Below, piece after piece: positions 16,236 through 25,403 of a stretch of 64,000 nt of DNA. The position numbers and the translations under genes were made by a program. The notes under the pieces are model-generated. The model was not told the DNA's origin, did not search any database, and worked only from the letters and a program-made list of their open reading frames with translations. The DNA is from Thainema sp966674685. Its GTDB lineage: Bacteria; Cyanobacteriota; Cyanobacteriia; Phormidesmidales; Phormidesmidaceae. Where the stretch lies: contig CBKWJC010000003.1 of NCBI GenBank assembly GCA_966674685.1, positions 1-64,000 of the forward strand. The letters run 5' to 3'. Numbering within the stretch: position 1 is the stretch's first letter; each line of letters starts with the position of its first letter.

Positions 16236-17645
16236 CTACAGTTGCTTCACTTCAGCCACTAGCTCTGACACGACGTCCTTCGCGCTGCCAAACATCATCA
16301 TAGTTTTGTTCTTGTAGAAGAGTTCGTTATCGATGCCTGCAAATCCGGTATTCAGGCTGCGCTTAATCACAATCGTGTTCTTCGCCTTATCGACTTCCAG
16401 AATTGGCATACCGTAGATAGGACTGCTTTGGCTGTCTCGTGCAGCAGGATTCACCACGTCATTGGCCCCAATGACCAGGACAACATCTGTTCGGTCGAAC
16501 TCAGGATTAATGTCATCCATATCGGCGAGCTGCGTGTAGGGTACATTGGCTTCTGCCAGCAGTACGTTCATGTGACCTGGCATCCGGCCTGCAACCGGGT
16601 GAATCGCATATTTCACGCCGACACCTAGCCGCTCTAGCTGATCAGCCAGTTCCCGCACAGAATGCTGCGCTTGAGCAACGGCCATCCCGTAACCGGGTAC
16701 GATCACCACGCTGCGAGCATAACCTAGCATCATTGCGCCTTCTTCTGCTTCGATGGAGCGTACCACTTTGTCGGTTGCAGTACCGCCGCCGCTCGCTGTG
16801 CTGCCTGCTGCACCATCGGTACCAAAGGCACTAAATAGGACATTGGTAATCGATCGGTTCATCGCCTTACACATAATCTGGGTCAGGATAATACCTGATG
16901 CGCCAACCAACGCACCCGCAATGATCAGCATGTTGTTACCCAAGATAAAACCAGCTGCACTCGCAGCCAAACCGGAATAGGAGTTCAACAGCGAAATCAC
17001 GACGGGCATGTCAGCTCCGCCAATGGGAATGACAAACAAAACACCCAGTACGGCAGAAACAGCTACTAATCCCAAAAACAGAGCAGAGTTGGCCGGATTC
17101 CACAGCAGATAGCCGCTGCCTGCAACAAACAGAGCTGCTAGCACAATGCTGACGACCCGCTGCCCCGGAAACAGGATGGGGCTACCGGACATGATCCCCT
17201 GTAATTTTGCAAAGGCAATTAAGCTTCCGGTCAGGGTGACGCCACCGATAAATACGCCAATCACGGCAATTAGTGTGGCATCGAAGGGTACGCGCCCCGG
17301 TTCGCCCAGCAGCCGATAAAATTCACCCACGGCGACGAGAGCCGATGCTGCACCACCCAAGCCGTTGAGCAAGCCGACCATCTGGGGCATATCGGTCATT
17401 TCAACTTTCCGAGCTGCGATCGCACCAATCAGCGAACCAAGGATGATCCCCACCAGGATCATTTCGTAGTTCAGAACATTTTGGTTCAACAGCGTGGCGA
17501 CTACAGCCGCCAACATGCCAACTGAAGCGAGAATATTGCCCTGCCGCGCCGTAGCAGGCGATCCTAGCCGCTTGAGCCCAACAATAAATAAAGAGGCAGC
17601 CAGCAAATATGTGAGTTCGATTCCAGTACTTAACATTGAATTCAT
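16236..17645 (-). CDS. pntB: NAD(P) transhydrogenase subunit beta
   Basis: Membrane subunit of the proton-translocating transhydrogenase, which reduces NADP+ with NADH using the proton gradient. 469 residues: about nine hydrophobic helices up to residue 270, then the NADP(H)-binding domain with VPGYGMAVAQAQHSV, GRMPGHMNVLLAEANVPY and VIGANDVVNPAA. The start is supported by GGAGGTGAAGGC directly upstream. Twelve bases separate it from the preceding pntA membrane gene; the three pnt genes form a leftward operon. Confidence 0.97.
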   Translation of the reverse strand: MNSMLSTGIELTYLLAASLFIVGLKRLGSPATARQGNILASVGMLAAVVATLLNQNVLNYEMILVGIILGSLIGAIAARKVEMTDMPQMVGLLNGLGGAASALVAVGEFYRLLGEPGRVPFDATLIAVIGVFIGGVTLTGSLIAFAKLQGIMSGSPILFPGQRVVSIVLAALFVAGSGYLLWNPANSALFLGLVAVSAVLGVLFVIPIGGADMPVVISLLNSYSGLAASAAGFILGNNMLIIAGALVGASGIILTQIMCKAMNRSITNVLFSAFGTDGAAGSTASGGGTATDKVVRSIEAEEGAMMLGYARSVVIVPGYGMAVAQAQHSVRELADQLERLGVGVKYAIHPVAGRMPGHMNVLLAEANVPYTQLADMDDINPEFDRTDVVLVIGANDVVNPAARDSQSSPIYGMPILEVDKAKNTIVIKRSLNTGFAGIDNELFYKNKTMMMFGSAKDVVSELVAEVKQL

Positions 17646-17657
17646 GCCTTCACCTCC

Positions 17658-17936
17658 CTATTTCTTGAACATTTGCAGCATCCGGTCAGTCACCAAGAAA
17701 CCACCGACCACGTTCACCGTCGCCAGGACAACGGCAATCAAACCCAAAATGACAGTGATATTCCATTCTCGTGGCCCTGCAATCAGCAAAGCACCCACGA
17801 CAGCGATGCCTGAAATGGCGTTTGCGCCCGACATCAGCGGTGTATGAAGCGTTGGCGGAACTTTATTGATTACCTCAAATCCCACAAACGAGGCCAGCAC
17901 AAACACAAATAAGCTAGCGATCAATAATCCGGTCAT
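17658..17936 (-). CDS. pntAB: NAD(P) transhydrogenase subunit alpha, membrane part
   Basis: 92 residues with three hydrophobic helices (GLLIASLFVFVLASFVGFEV, NAISGIAVVGALLIAG, VILGLIAVVLATVNVVGGFL). This is domain II of the alpha chain, encoded separately in cyanobacteria. HTPLMSGANAISG is the conserved loop. The ATG at 17936 (MTGLLIASLF) is preferred to an upstream one at 18002 because AAAAGG precedes it and the extra 22 residues are not family-like. Second gene of the pnt operon. Confidence 0.93.
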   Translation of the reverse strand: MTGLLIASLFVFVLASFVGFEVINKVPPTLHTPLMSGANAISGIAVVGALLIAGPREWNITVILGLIAVVLATVNVVGGFLVTDRMLQMFKK

Positions 17937-18063
17937 AATCCTTTTGTTACGTCCTGTTGATGTCCTTAAGGTGTCAGCCCTAACGTTTAAGTTCAAAATC
18001 AACCGAGCCTTCTAGAGGCGCACGGCTACGCGCCCTGTGCAAAATTCGTCAGAGCCTGAGTCG

Positions 18064-19218
18064 TTACATTAGGGCCACTTCCAGTGCATCCTGCACCCGC
18101 TGATTTAGAATTTCGCCGTTGTGGGTAATGCAGGCTCCACTGATAATGTCGTCGCCAAAATCGAGATTCAGCTCGCCATCTTTAACGATCAGCTGCACCA
18201 GCGTTTGCAAATTTTTGGCGTAGAGCTGGCTCGCATGTACGGGCATTGAAGAGGGCAAATTCGTTGGGCCAATAATCGTGACTCCATGCCGCACCACATC
18301 GCGCCCAGATTCTGAGCCGACTACGTTGCCACCCTGATCTGCCGCTAAGTCCACAATCACGGAACCCGGAGCCATGCTGGCGACCATTTCGTCCGTAACT
18401 AGAATGGGGGCTTTTTTACCCGGCACTTGAGCGGTTGTGATAACAACATCAGCTTGGCTAACATGTTCAGCCACCAGCTCACGCGATCGCTGTTTGGATT
18501 GCTCCGATAGCTCCTTGGCATAACCGCCTGCCGCCGCTGTTTCTTCATCCAGCGTCACTTCAACAAATCGAGCGCCCAAACTTTGTACTTCTTCTTTTAC
18601 CGCTGGCCGAATATCAAAGGCTTCCACCACGGCTCCCAATCGACGAGCAGTTGCGATCGCTTGCAAACCAGCCACCCCAGCCCCCATAACAAAGACCTTA
18701 GCCGGACGGATCGTTCCCGCTGCCGTGGTCAACATTGGGAAATACTTAGGTAGTGCAGTTGCTGCCATCAAAGCGGCTTTATAACCAGCAATACTAGCCT
18801 GAGATGACAGCGCATCCATACTTTGTGCCCGCGTCGTCCGAGGGATCATTTCCATGCTGAATGCTGTCACACGGCGATTTGCTAAGCGACGCGCAATTTC
18901 AGGCTGTCCCAAGGGATCCATAAAGCCAACTAGCACCGACCCATCCCGGAGTAAATCCACTTCTGAACGACCATCTTGATCGAGTTGGGGAGGTCGCACC
19001 TTGAGTAGAATATCGGCTTCTCTCCAGAGCTTTTCTCGATCTGCAACAATTTGGGCACCCACTGCTTCATAGTCAGCATCAGGAAAATAAGCGCGATCCC
19101 CTGCCCCAGCTTCAATCCACACGTCAAATCCCTGCTTAACCAGCCGTGATACGACATCTGGAATTAAAGCAACTCGACGTTCACTAACTTCGATCTCTTT
19201 TGCAACTGCAAGTCTCAT
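18064..19218 (-). CDS. pntAA: NAD(P) transhydrogenase subunit alpha, NAD-binding part
   Basis: 384 residues forming the soluble NAD(H)-binding domain I, related to alanine dehydrogenase. MRLAVAKEIEVSERRVALIP is the family start. The central Rossmann motif is VMGAGVAGLQAIATARRLGA, and RAQSMDALSSQASIAGYKA is the conserved region near the nucleotide. The C-terminus is soluble, and the membrane part follows as a separate gene about 127 bases downstream. First gene of the operon. Confidence 0.96.
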   Translation of the reverse strand: MRLAVAKEIEVSERRVALIPDVVSRLVKQGFDVWIEAGAGDRAYFPDADYEAVGAQIVADREKLWREADILLKVRPPQLDQDGRSEVDLLRDGSVLVGFMDPLGQPEIARRLANRRVTAFSMEMIPRTTRAQSMDALSSQASIAGYKAALMAATALPKYFPMLTTAAGTIRPAKVFVMGAGVAGLQAIATARRLGAVVEAFDIRPAVKEEVQSLGARFVEVTLDEETAAAGGYAKELSEQSKQRSRELVAEHVSQADVVITTAQVPGKKAPILVTDEMVASMAPGSVIVDLAADQGGNVVGSESGRDVVRHGVTIIGPTNLPSSMPVHASQLYAKNLQTLVQLIVKDGELNLDFGDDIISGACITHNGEILNQRVQDALEVALM

Positions 19219-20782
19219 AGATATAGATATTCCTCAATAAACGATGCTAGACCTCAAGATTTCAGGCCAAAGCAGGACCAATGGTGTGCAATCGGCAAAA
19301 ATTATTAATTACAACCATGCTGCTGCAATATCTGCGTCAAATTGCTTTCGTCTCAACAACCTCAATAAAGCGCTAAACGATAAAGCGCTAAACGATTATT
19401 TTTCGTTCTTCAAATCGCAGCCTTGAAAGCACAAATTCGAAACTATAAATTTTCAAAGCAGCGACCAGTTGATTAAATAGCACTTACTCTCAATTCTAAG
19501 AAACTCTTAAAGGCAGTGGCCTGTTCTTTAGCTTGTTTTATAGATTGACTTTTATTGGTTCATACTCATTGGATAGATTGATATAGAATCGGCTGGCAAA
19601 AGTCATCTCCGTTTCCTCGCTTAATTTATAAAAATAAATTCAACACTTTAAGAGTTCCCCAGCATTCAGAACAATGCTCCACTTGTTCCTCATTTTTATT
19701 CTCGGACTTTATGGACTCCTAAGCTTATAATGCAATCTCATCCCGATCAAACCTCACGCGATCGCAAGAAGCTGATTGAAGTTTTTCATGCTGAGTGCTT
19801 CAGGTGTATTCCAACACGATTTTCAACAGAAAATGATAATCGATCAATTTCATTTACAATGTCATGTTTCTCTGATGCTCAGTAAGACAGACATGCAGAG
19901 ATAAACGAATAGCTCTAGTGTCAGAGTGCAATAATATAGAATTTTTAAATCAAAGATTTTTGAAAGTTATCTAGAAATAGAAATATAGCGAATGCAGCTT
20001 GTTCTCAGCTCTTTTCATTTTCAAAGGATAGTTTAATAACTGTTGGACATTAAGATAGGGCTTGATCAAGGCTTGTTCATTCTTTTTATTATTCATAAAG
20101 CCTGCTGATTTAAGTGCTAATCCTAATAACTCAAGATGAATTGTGCTTGAGGTCAAATCCATCAATTCGGATTGGCCGTTGAGTTAATCAATGCTTCTCT
20201 TATTTAGATTGCTGATGCACGACTAATCAATCTAAGTTTCAACCTCGCTGACTAAAAAAGGGTTGATCCAAAATCACTGGCTGAAAAATTAAACTGACTG
20301 AATCTAGCCATTTGATCGTTTGTATGGGGCCAAGAGAACCACAGAAGTGAGTATTGCCTATGTGGCGTGCAGTGCAGCGTACCTATAGTGTGGTGATGTG
20401 AAGCAGATCGTGGCTTTCGTTCTAGCGCTTCCTGTGAGGAACAATTTGTCTGAGTCTCTAGTCAATACTCTTGACGTTCAGTCAAAATTTTAGTCCTGCG
20501 TGCTGTTTGACAGAGCAGCATTGAGCTGTCTCTGTAGTTTGATTCTGCCGAGTCTGTCGGCAATTCGACAACATAACTGCTACATTCATTAAGATTGAGC
20601 AATGTTCTGTAATAGTTGCCAAGTGCGGTGAAAGAAGTGTTGCGATTCCTGCGTTCGTCTTGCTTCTGGTTGATCTTGCTGTGGCGCTATGTCGTGTTTG
20701 CGGGCTATACCCGTTAATCTCAATGAGTGTAGATTCACGCCGATTCATGCTTAGCTAGTTTGTGAGGAGCTGAATTCAATTT
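19219..20782. other. 1.5-kb AT-rich intergenic stretch, no convincing gene
   Basis: A 15-base unit, TAAAGCGCTAAACGA, is exactly duplicated at 19366-19395. An AT-rich site near 19831-19850 (AAATGATAATCGATCAATTT) resembles a Fur-type box. A minus-strand frame at 19971-20162 (63 codons, MDLTSSTIHLELLGLALKSA) and one at 20482-20748 lack recognisable features. The right part (20310-20780) is richer in GC and must hold the promoter of the DUF2808 gene. No rnpB, tmRNA or SRP RNA signature was seen. Confidence 0.5.
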
Positions 20783-21316
20783 ATGAATATTCGCCATTTA
20801 TCAAAAACAGGGCTTATTGCAGGGCTTGCGATCGCAACCTGCTTGACCAGCACCTTGCCACTTGTTGCCCATGCCCAAAGTGGCGGACTTCCTGGACTGA
20901 CCATTTTCGGCGGCCCCGAAGAGGAACTAAGCTATCGCTTTGATTTCGGTGGCACCCGTGCAACACGAGATCGTCTACGGTTACGGTTACCGGGCGATAA
21001 ATTAGAACTGGGTGTCAGCGAGATCCTGATTACATACCCAGAAACCTACAGCGGAAATTTCAAAACCGACAAAATTGACGTTCGAGTCGATGGTGACAAC
21101 CAGTCAATCGACGAAATCGTTTGGGATGAAGATCGGCGAGAAATTAGAATTTATCTAGTAGAACCAATTCCGGCTCAAACTAGCATCGAGGTGGTAATGT
21201 CTGATCTCTATCTACCTCGTCGCCGAGGCATGCACTTCTTCGAAGGCTATATTTATGCCCCAGGAGACGTTAGCATTAGCCGCAAGATCGGGACATGGGT
21301 TGTTACCGTAGACTAA
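20783..21316 (+). CDS. DUF2808 domain protein, secreted
   Basis: 177 residues with a signal peptide (hydrophobic GLIAGLAIATCLTSTLPLVA, cleaved after AHA or AQS). The mature part is the DUF2808 domain: LSYRFDFGGTRATRDRLRLR, ELGVSEILITYPETYSG, DEIVWDEDRREIRIYL and a final DVSISRKIGTWVVTVD. Function unknown; a periplasmic or outer-surface place is expected. It stands before rpmH in the conserved cyanobacterial order, with its own spacer of 189 bases before that gene. Confidence 0.85.
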   Translation: MNIRHLSKTGLIAGLAIATCLTSTLPLVAHAQSGGLPGLTIFGGPEEELSYRFDFGGTRATRDRLRLRLPGDKLELGVSEILITYPETYSGNFKTDKIDVRVDGDNQSIDEIVWDEDRREIRIYLVEPIPAQTSIEVVMSDLYLPRRRGMHFFEGYIYAPGDVSISRKIGTWVVTVD

Positions 21317-21505
21317 ACGAGACATCGATTGCATCCAGAAAACGCACTGGCTCAAGAGTGACCCGCAACGGAAGAGTCGTGTAAATCGGCACGATTAAGG
21401 TTCTTGAATTACTGAATTCAGAACTAGGTTTTGGTGCCAGCCATTTAGTGCTAACATAATAGACTGCGTCTTCATAATAGTCACAAAGCAAGCAGGAGGA
21501 TAAAG

Positions 21506-21643
21506 ATGACTAAGCGTACGCTGGGAGGCACCGTCCGCAAGCGGAAAAGAACATCTGGATTTCGCGCACGAATGCGAACCAAAACCGGGCAGCGTGTAAT
21601 TAAGGCTCGCCGCCGTAAGGGACGCCATCGGTTGAGCGTCTAA
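21506..21643 (+). CDS. rpmH: 50S ribosomal protein L34
   Basis: 45 residues, very basic: MTKRTLGGTVRKRKRTSGFR, then MRTKTGQRVIKARRRKGRHR. This is the universally conserved L34 pattern. CAGGAGGATAAAG gives a strong ribosome-binding site. It precedes rnpA as in most bacteria, but a hairpin lies between them. Confidence 0.97.
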   Translation: MTKRTLGGTVRKRKRTSGFRARMRTKTGQRVIKARRRKGRHRLSV

Positions 21644-21766
21644 CTCTGTTCAGCAGATTTGGTTCGCTACTTATAAAGCTTGATCAAGCGGTTAGGTTGT
21701 TGGTTTCCTTCGCGTTCGCTTTGTGAAGTTTATCGAGAGCCAGTCCCTAACTGAGTTATTTCTTCA

Positions 21767-21810
21767 CAAGAGATCGCAGAGACTATAGTTCTGCGATCTC
21801 TTGTTGGTTT
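21767..21810 (+). terminator. hairpin between rpmH and rnpA
   Basis: A 14-base-pair perfect stem (21767-21780 with 21790-21803), a nine-base loop, then a T-rich stretch. It may attenuate read-through so that L34 mRNA is made in excess over RnpA mRNA. Confidence 0.6.
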
Positions 21811-21852
21811 AGACCTGAGCAAGCTAGATGAGCATCTTGAGGAGAGATTTAG

Positions 21853-22269
21853 GTGGGACTGCCGCGAGAGCATCGGTTGACGCATCGACGAGATTTTTCA
21901 GCGGTTTATAGACAAGGAACTCGTCTGGGTTCCCCACACCTGATTTTGAGAACATTGCCGATCGCAGCATCCCCATTACAAACACTGCAAACTAAGCCCA
22001 ATCATTCACAAAATACTGCTACTGAAACCCAACTGCTACCTACTCGCGTTGGCATTGTTGTCAGCCAGAAAGTAGATAAGCGAGCCGTTGTACGTAACCG
22101 AATCCGGCGGCGTTTACAAGCAGCTTTTATGGTGTTGCGATCGCGACTCAAGCCCGGTTGGTTATTGGTCGTTGGTGTTCGCCCTCAAGCGGTTCAATGC
22201 GAATATGAACAATTTCTGCAAGAATTAGAGCAGTTATTGGCCGATGCGGAGGTATTGAATGGCAATTAA
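21853..22269 (+). CDS. rnpA: ribonuclease P protein component
   Basis: Protein cofactor of RNase P for tRNA 5' maturation. 138 residues from a GTG: MGLPREHRLTHRRDFSAVYR, then RVGIVVSQKVDKRAVVRNRI, the RNR-type signature that binds RNA, followed by RRRLQAAF. An insertion of about 25 residues rich in Thr/Gln (TKPNHSQNTATETQ) sits before the core strand, as in other cyanobacterial RnpA. The stop overlaps the next gene by 11 bases. Confidence 0.95.
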   Translation: MGLPREHRLTHRRDFSAVYRQGTRLGSPHLILRTLPIAASPLQTLQTKPNHSQNTATETQLLPTRVGIVVSQKVDKRAVVRNRIRRRLQAAFMVLRSRLKPGWLLVVGVRPQAVQCEYEQFLQELEQLLADAEVLNGN

Positions 22270-22651
22270 AGAAGAGGTGTATTTCGAGGGGAGGCCACAC
22301 ATCGGTGATCTGATCATCAACCTTCTCCTGGCCTTCACCATCATTTGCATTCCCTTAACCATTGGAGCCATTGTTCGCGCTCTATGGCTGCGCTATCGAA
22401 TTACAAATCGGCGCATTTCTATCAACGGAGGTTGGTTAGGTCGCGATCGCACCGATGTGATTTACCAAGAGATCTCCAAAGTTGTCACCGTTCCCCGTGG
22501 TCTCGGACTTTGGGGCGATATGGTTTTGACACTAAAAGACGGTAGCCGCCTAGAAATGAAAGCTGTCCCCAATTTCCGCGATGTTTATGACTACATCAAC
22601 GAGAAGCTTTCCCCTAGCGCAAAAACCGTCAGTGGAGCAATTGGCAGTTAA
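22259..22651 (+). CDS. PH-domain membrane protein (bPH_2 type)
   Basis: 130 residues. Two closely spaced hydrophobic segments (residues 18-42, IINLLLAFTIICIPLTIGAI) are followed by a bacterial PH-like domain: RYRITNRRISINGGWLGRDR, DVIYQEISKVVTVPRG, GDMVLTLKDGSRLEMKAVPN. The gene overlaps rnpA, so the two are translated together. It is found at this site in many cyanobacteria, between rnpA and yidC. Role unknown; a link with membrane insertion is suggested by context only. Confidence 0.85.
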   Translation: MAIKEEVYFEGRPHIGDLIINLLLAFTIICIPLTIGAIVRALWLRYRITNRRISINGGWLGRDRTDVIYQEISKVVTVPRGLGLWGDMVLTLKDGSRLEMKAVPNFRDVYDYINEKLSPSAKTVSGAIGS

Positions 22652-22984
22652 CATCCGCAGCTAACATAACCGTATAGCAAACGCAGATAACAGACATTGA
22701 TTTGAATGTGCGGCCCAACAGCCTGAAAATATTTCTTGGAAAGCTGGCACGCCAGCCTACCGCAAAAATGATCAGGTTCTTACACGCGAACTCAATATCA
22801 GACGTAAGATAGTCCTAGATGTAAGGCTGTAGGGCTTTCATTGAATTACTGATAAACGTACTAGAAAGTACTAGGGGTGGTTTTCCGACCCTATTCACAA
22901 TTCGCAATCTGATCCGGATTCGGATAGATTAGAGTTCAGGCGATTTCGCCGTCGATTTATACAGCAGATTAAACAACGAGACGC
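22652..22984. other. intergenic, no gene
   Basis: Spacer before yidC. Contains a small hairpin AGCTGGC-ac-GCCAGCC near 22741-22756. No coding frame. Confidence 0.5.
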
Positions 22985-24175
22985 ATGGATTTCGGTATCG
23001 GATTTCTTTCCAACAATGTCATGCTGCCAATCCTGGATTTTTTCTACGGGATTGTGCCGAGCTATGGCCTCGCTATTGTCGCATTAACACTAGTGATTCG
23101 CTTCGCGCTGTATCCGCTCAGTGCCGGATCTATCCGAAACATGCGCCGCATGAAAGTGACGCAGCCCATGATGCAGAAGCGAGTGAAGGAAATCCAAGCT
23201 CGCTACAAGGACGATCCGACCAAGCAGCAAGAGGAAATGAGCAAAGTCTACAAGGAGTTTGGTAACCCCTTGGCGGGCTGTTTCCCTGTCTTGCTACAAA
23301 TGCCGATTCTATTTGCGCTGTTTGCAACACTCCGAGGATCACCGTTCTCAGATGTTGCTTATACCTTTAATCTGCAAGTCTTGCCTCAGACGCAAATTGA
23401 GCAGATCCAGCCCCAAACCTTCTCAACAAAGCCGCAAAACATCTATGTCACAGACGGCATCCACGAGAAAGTGGCGGCGATTCTGCCAGGTGGCAACAAA
23501 TTGGCAGTTGGCGAAAAAACCAACGTAGAGTTTCAAACGCCAGATGGGAAACCCCTGAGTACCCTTGTTGGCGAGTATGGGCAAACGGCTGATCTAACCC
23601 CCCACCTAGAGGTAACGAAAGGACAAGAGCGGGTTCAAATTGATGAGAATGGCAACATCCAGGCAGTACAGCCAGGTGATGTCACCATTCAAGCTAAAAT
23701 CCCAGGCTTAGCATCCAATAAGGGCTTCTTGTTTATTGAAGCTCTGGGTCGGGTCGGTGCCGTCGGTGAAAACGGAGACATCCACTGGGATATTGCGGGC
23801 ATGATTCTCTTCTTTGGCATCAGCTTATACATTAACCAACTGCTGTCTGGTCAGGGAGCCAGCGACAATCCACAGCAGGCAACAGTTAACAAGCTGACCC
23901 CCGTATTGTTTTCAGGCATGTTCTTCTTTTTCCCTCTGCCCGCTGGTGTGCTGATGTACATGGTGATTGCCAACATCTTCCAGACGGTTCAGACGTTCAT
24001 TCTCTCTAGAGAACCACTGCCGGAGAATTTACAGAAATTGGCAGAGGCTGGCGCTGGTGCATCGGGTGGTAGCGGAAAAGCCGATAGTAATGGAGACTCA
24101 GGCCGAGAAGCACTGCCGTTTGAGCCTGGACAAGGCAAGAGCCAAAGCAAGAAGAAAAAGAAAGAAAAGGCGTAG
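22985..24175 (+). CDS. yidC: membrane protein insertase YidC/Oxa1/Alb3
   Basis: Inserts proteins into plasma and thylakoid membranes. 396 residues, without the large N-terminal periplasmic domain of E. coli YidC. The first helix (26-46) holds the conserved Arg39 (LVIRFALYPL). A charged cytoplasmic hairpin (55-92) and the helix around GCFPVLLQMPILFALF (98-113) follow. Residues about 145-245 are an insertion, with a segment (ENGNIQAVQPGDVTIQAKIP) resembling a bacterial Ig-like (Big_2) fold. The last helices end in a lysine-rich tail (KSQSKKKKKEKA) that may contact ribosomes. Twelve bases separate it from jag. Confidence 0.95.
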   Translation: MDFGIGFLSNNVMLPILDFFYGIVPSYGLAIVALTLVIRFALYPLSAGSIRNMRRMKVTQPMMQKRVKEIQARYKDDPTKQQEEMSKVYKEFGNPLAGCFPVLLQMPILFALFATLRGSPFSDVAYTFNLQVLPQTQIEQIQPQTFSTKPQNIYVTDGIHEKVAAILPGGNKLAVGEKTNVEFQTPDGKPLSTLVGEYGQTADLTPHLEVTKGQERVQIDENGNIQAVQPGDVTIQAKIPGLASNKGFLFIEALGRVGAVGENGDIHWDIAGMILFFGISLYINQLLSGQGASDNPQQATVNKLTPVLFSGMFFFFPLPAGVLMYMVIANIFQTVQTFILSREPLPENLQKLAEAGAGASGGSGKADSNGDSGREALPFEPGQGKSQSKKKKKEKA

Positions 24176-24187
24176 GATACTAAACCC

Positions 24188-24697
24188 ATGAATGAGAGCC
24201 AACAGCGCGGCATTGAATGGATGGAATCATTCCTAAATCTCGCTAATTTGTCTGCTCAGGTTCAGGCTCATGATGATGAGCATGCAGGCGAAGAAACTAG
24301 CTGTTGGCTCACGATTAATGAGTCTCAGATGACCCCAGAGCAGATCGAGGGGTTGACTGGTTCAAATGGTGAAGTACTGGATGCCGTGCAGTATTTGGTG
24401 AATACGGTACTTAATATTGGTCGTGATAAGGGTGAACAGCAACCCTACACCGTTGAGCTAGCGGGATATCGCGTGCGGCGGCAGGCCGAACTGATTCAAA
24501 TGGCGGAACGGGCGGCTCAAGAAGCTCGCGAAACTCAGCAGGAGGTGGAGCTGTCTTCTCTATCGGCGGCGGAACGACGACAGATTCATACCCTCTTGAA
24601 AGAGTATGAGGGTTTAGAAACCTATAGTCGTGGCAAAGAGCCTCATCGCCTGCTAGTTGTGCGTTTAGCTTCATCCGAGTCGGATGAGGAGCAGTGA
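24188..24697 (+). CDS. KH/R3H domain RNA-binding protein (Jag/KhpB)
   Basis: 169 residues. A KH-II-like domain (about 40-85: LTGSNGEVLDAVQYLVNTVL) and a C-terminal R3H domain with R-x3-H (RRQIHTLLKEY) and RGKEPHRLLVVRL. Such proteins bind RNA and are encoded after yidC in many bacteria. The Jag-N domain is missing, as is usual in cyanobacteria. Co-transcribed with yidC. Confidence 0.9.
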   Translation: MNESQQRGIEWMESFLNLANLSAQVQAHDDEHAGEETSCWLTINESQMTPEQIEGLTGSNGEVLDAVQYLVNTVLNIGRDKGEQQPYTVELAGYRVRRQAELIQMAERAAQEARETQQEVELSSLSAAERRQIHTLLKEYEGLETYSRGKEPHRLLVVRLASSESDEEQ

Positions 24698-24866
24698 ATA
24701 CAATGGCTGAGCCCTAAAGCTGCTAGCTTAAAGTGATAGTGGTGTTTAGGGGATAATGAGGAGCAGACAACCTCTAACGTCAGCAGCGTGCCTGGGAGTA
24801 AGGGTTGATTGTGTCACCCCAGGTAAGGTTAGAGCCTGAGGCTCCATTAGCAGGAGGATAGTTAGG

Positions 24867-25376
24867 ATGATGCGTGCAATTTATATTCCCGAACTGCGTC
24901 AGGCACCGGATCAAACTCGCGTTTTAGAAGTCCAAGAGTATTTATCTGATCTTGAAAGCCTAACTCCCGTCCAGGGAACCATGAAAATTAGCCATGGCGG
25001 TAACTATATAGAGGTAGAAGCACAGGTCGAAACGATTGTGACGCTGACCTGTAATCGCTGTCTCCAGCAGTATAACCATCGGCTTAAGGCAAATATGAAG
25101 GAGCTGATTTGGTTACAGGATGAGCTACCCGAAGCCGATCAGCCTGGTTTAGAGATTGAAGTTCCGCTCGAAGATCTGGTTGAAACGCTACCGCCGAAAG
25201 GGTATTTTCAGCCTGCTGACTGGCTATATCAACAGCTTTGTTTGACGCTGCCTGCACGGCAGTTGTGCGATCGCAACTGTCCCGGCATTGACACCTCAGA
25301 GGTGGATGCTCAATCTATGATTGATGCTCGCTGGTCAGCGCTAGAAATTTTGAAACAGCAACTGTCCAATAACTAG
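24867..25376 (+). CDS. YceD family protein (DUF177)
   Basis: 169 residues. DUF177 proteins affect 23S rRNA accumulation in bacteria and chloroplasts. Visible: IYIPELRQAPDQTRVLEVQE, VQGTMKISHGGNYIEVEAQV, LTCNRCLQQYNHRL with a CxxC, and CDRNCPG near the C-terminus, giving four cysteines that may bind zinc. The context in a ribosome-biogenesis cluster supports the call. AGGAGGATAG precedes the start. Confidence 0.88.
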   Translation: MMRAIYIPELRQAPDQTRVLEVQEYLSDLESLTPVQGTMKISHGGNYIEVEAQVETIVTLTCNRCLQQYNHRLKANMKELIWLQDELPEADQPGLEIEVPLEDLVETLPPKGYFQPADWLYQQLCLTLPARQLCDRNCPGIDTSEVDAQSMIDARWSALEILKQQLSNN

Positions 25377-25403
25377 TGGCTTCATATCTTAGCCCCAAGA
25401 ATC

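Noticed and set aside
19971..20162. 63-codon minus-strand ORF in the AT-rich stretch
   Set aside because: AT-rich composition unlike neighbours, no ribosome-binding site and no known relatives.
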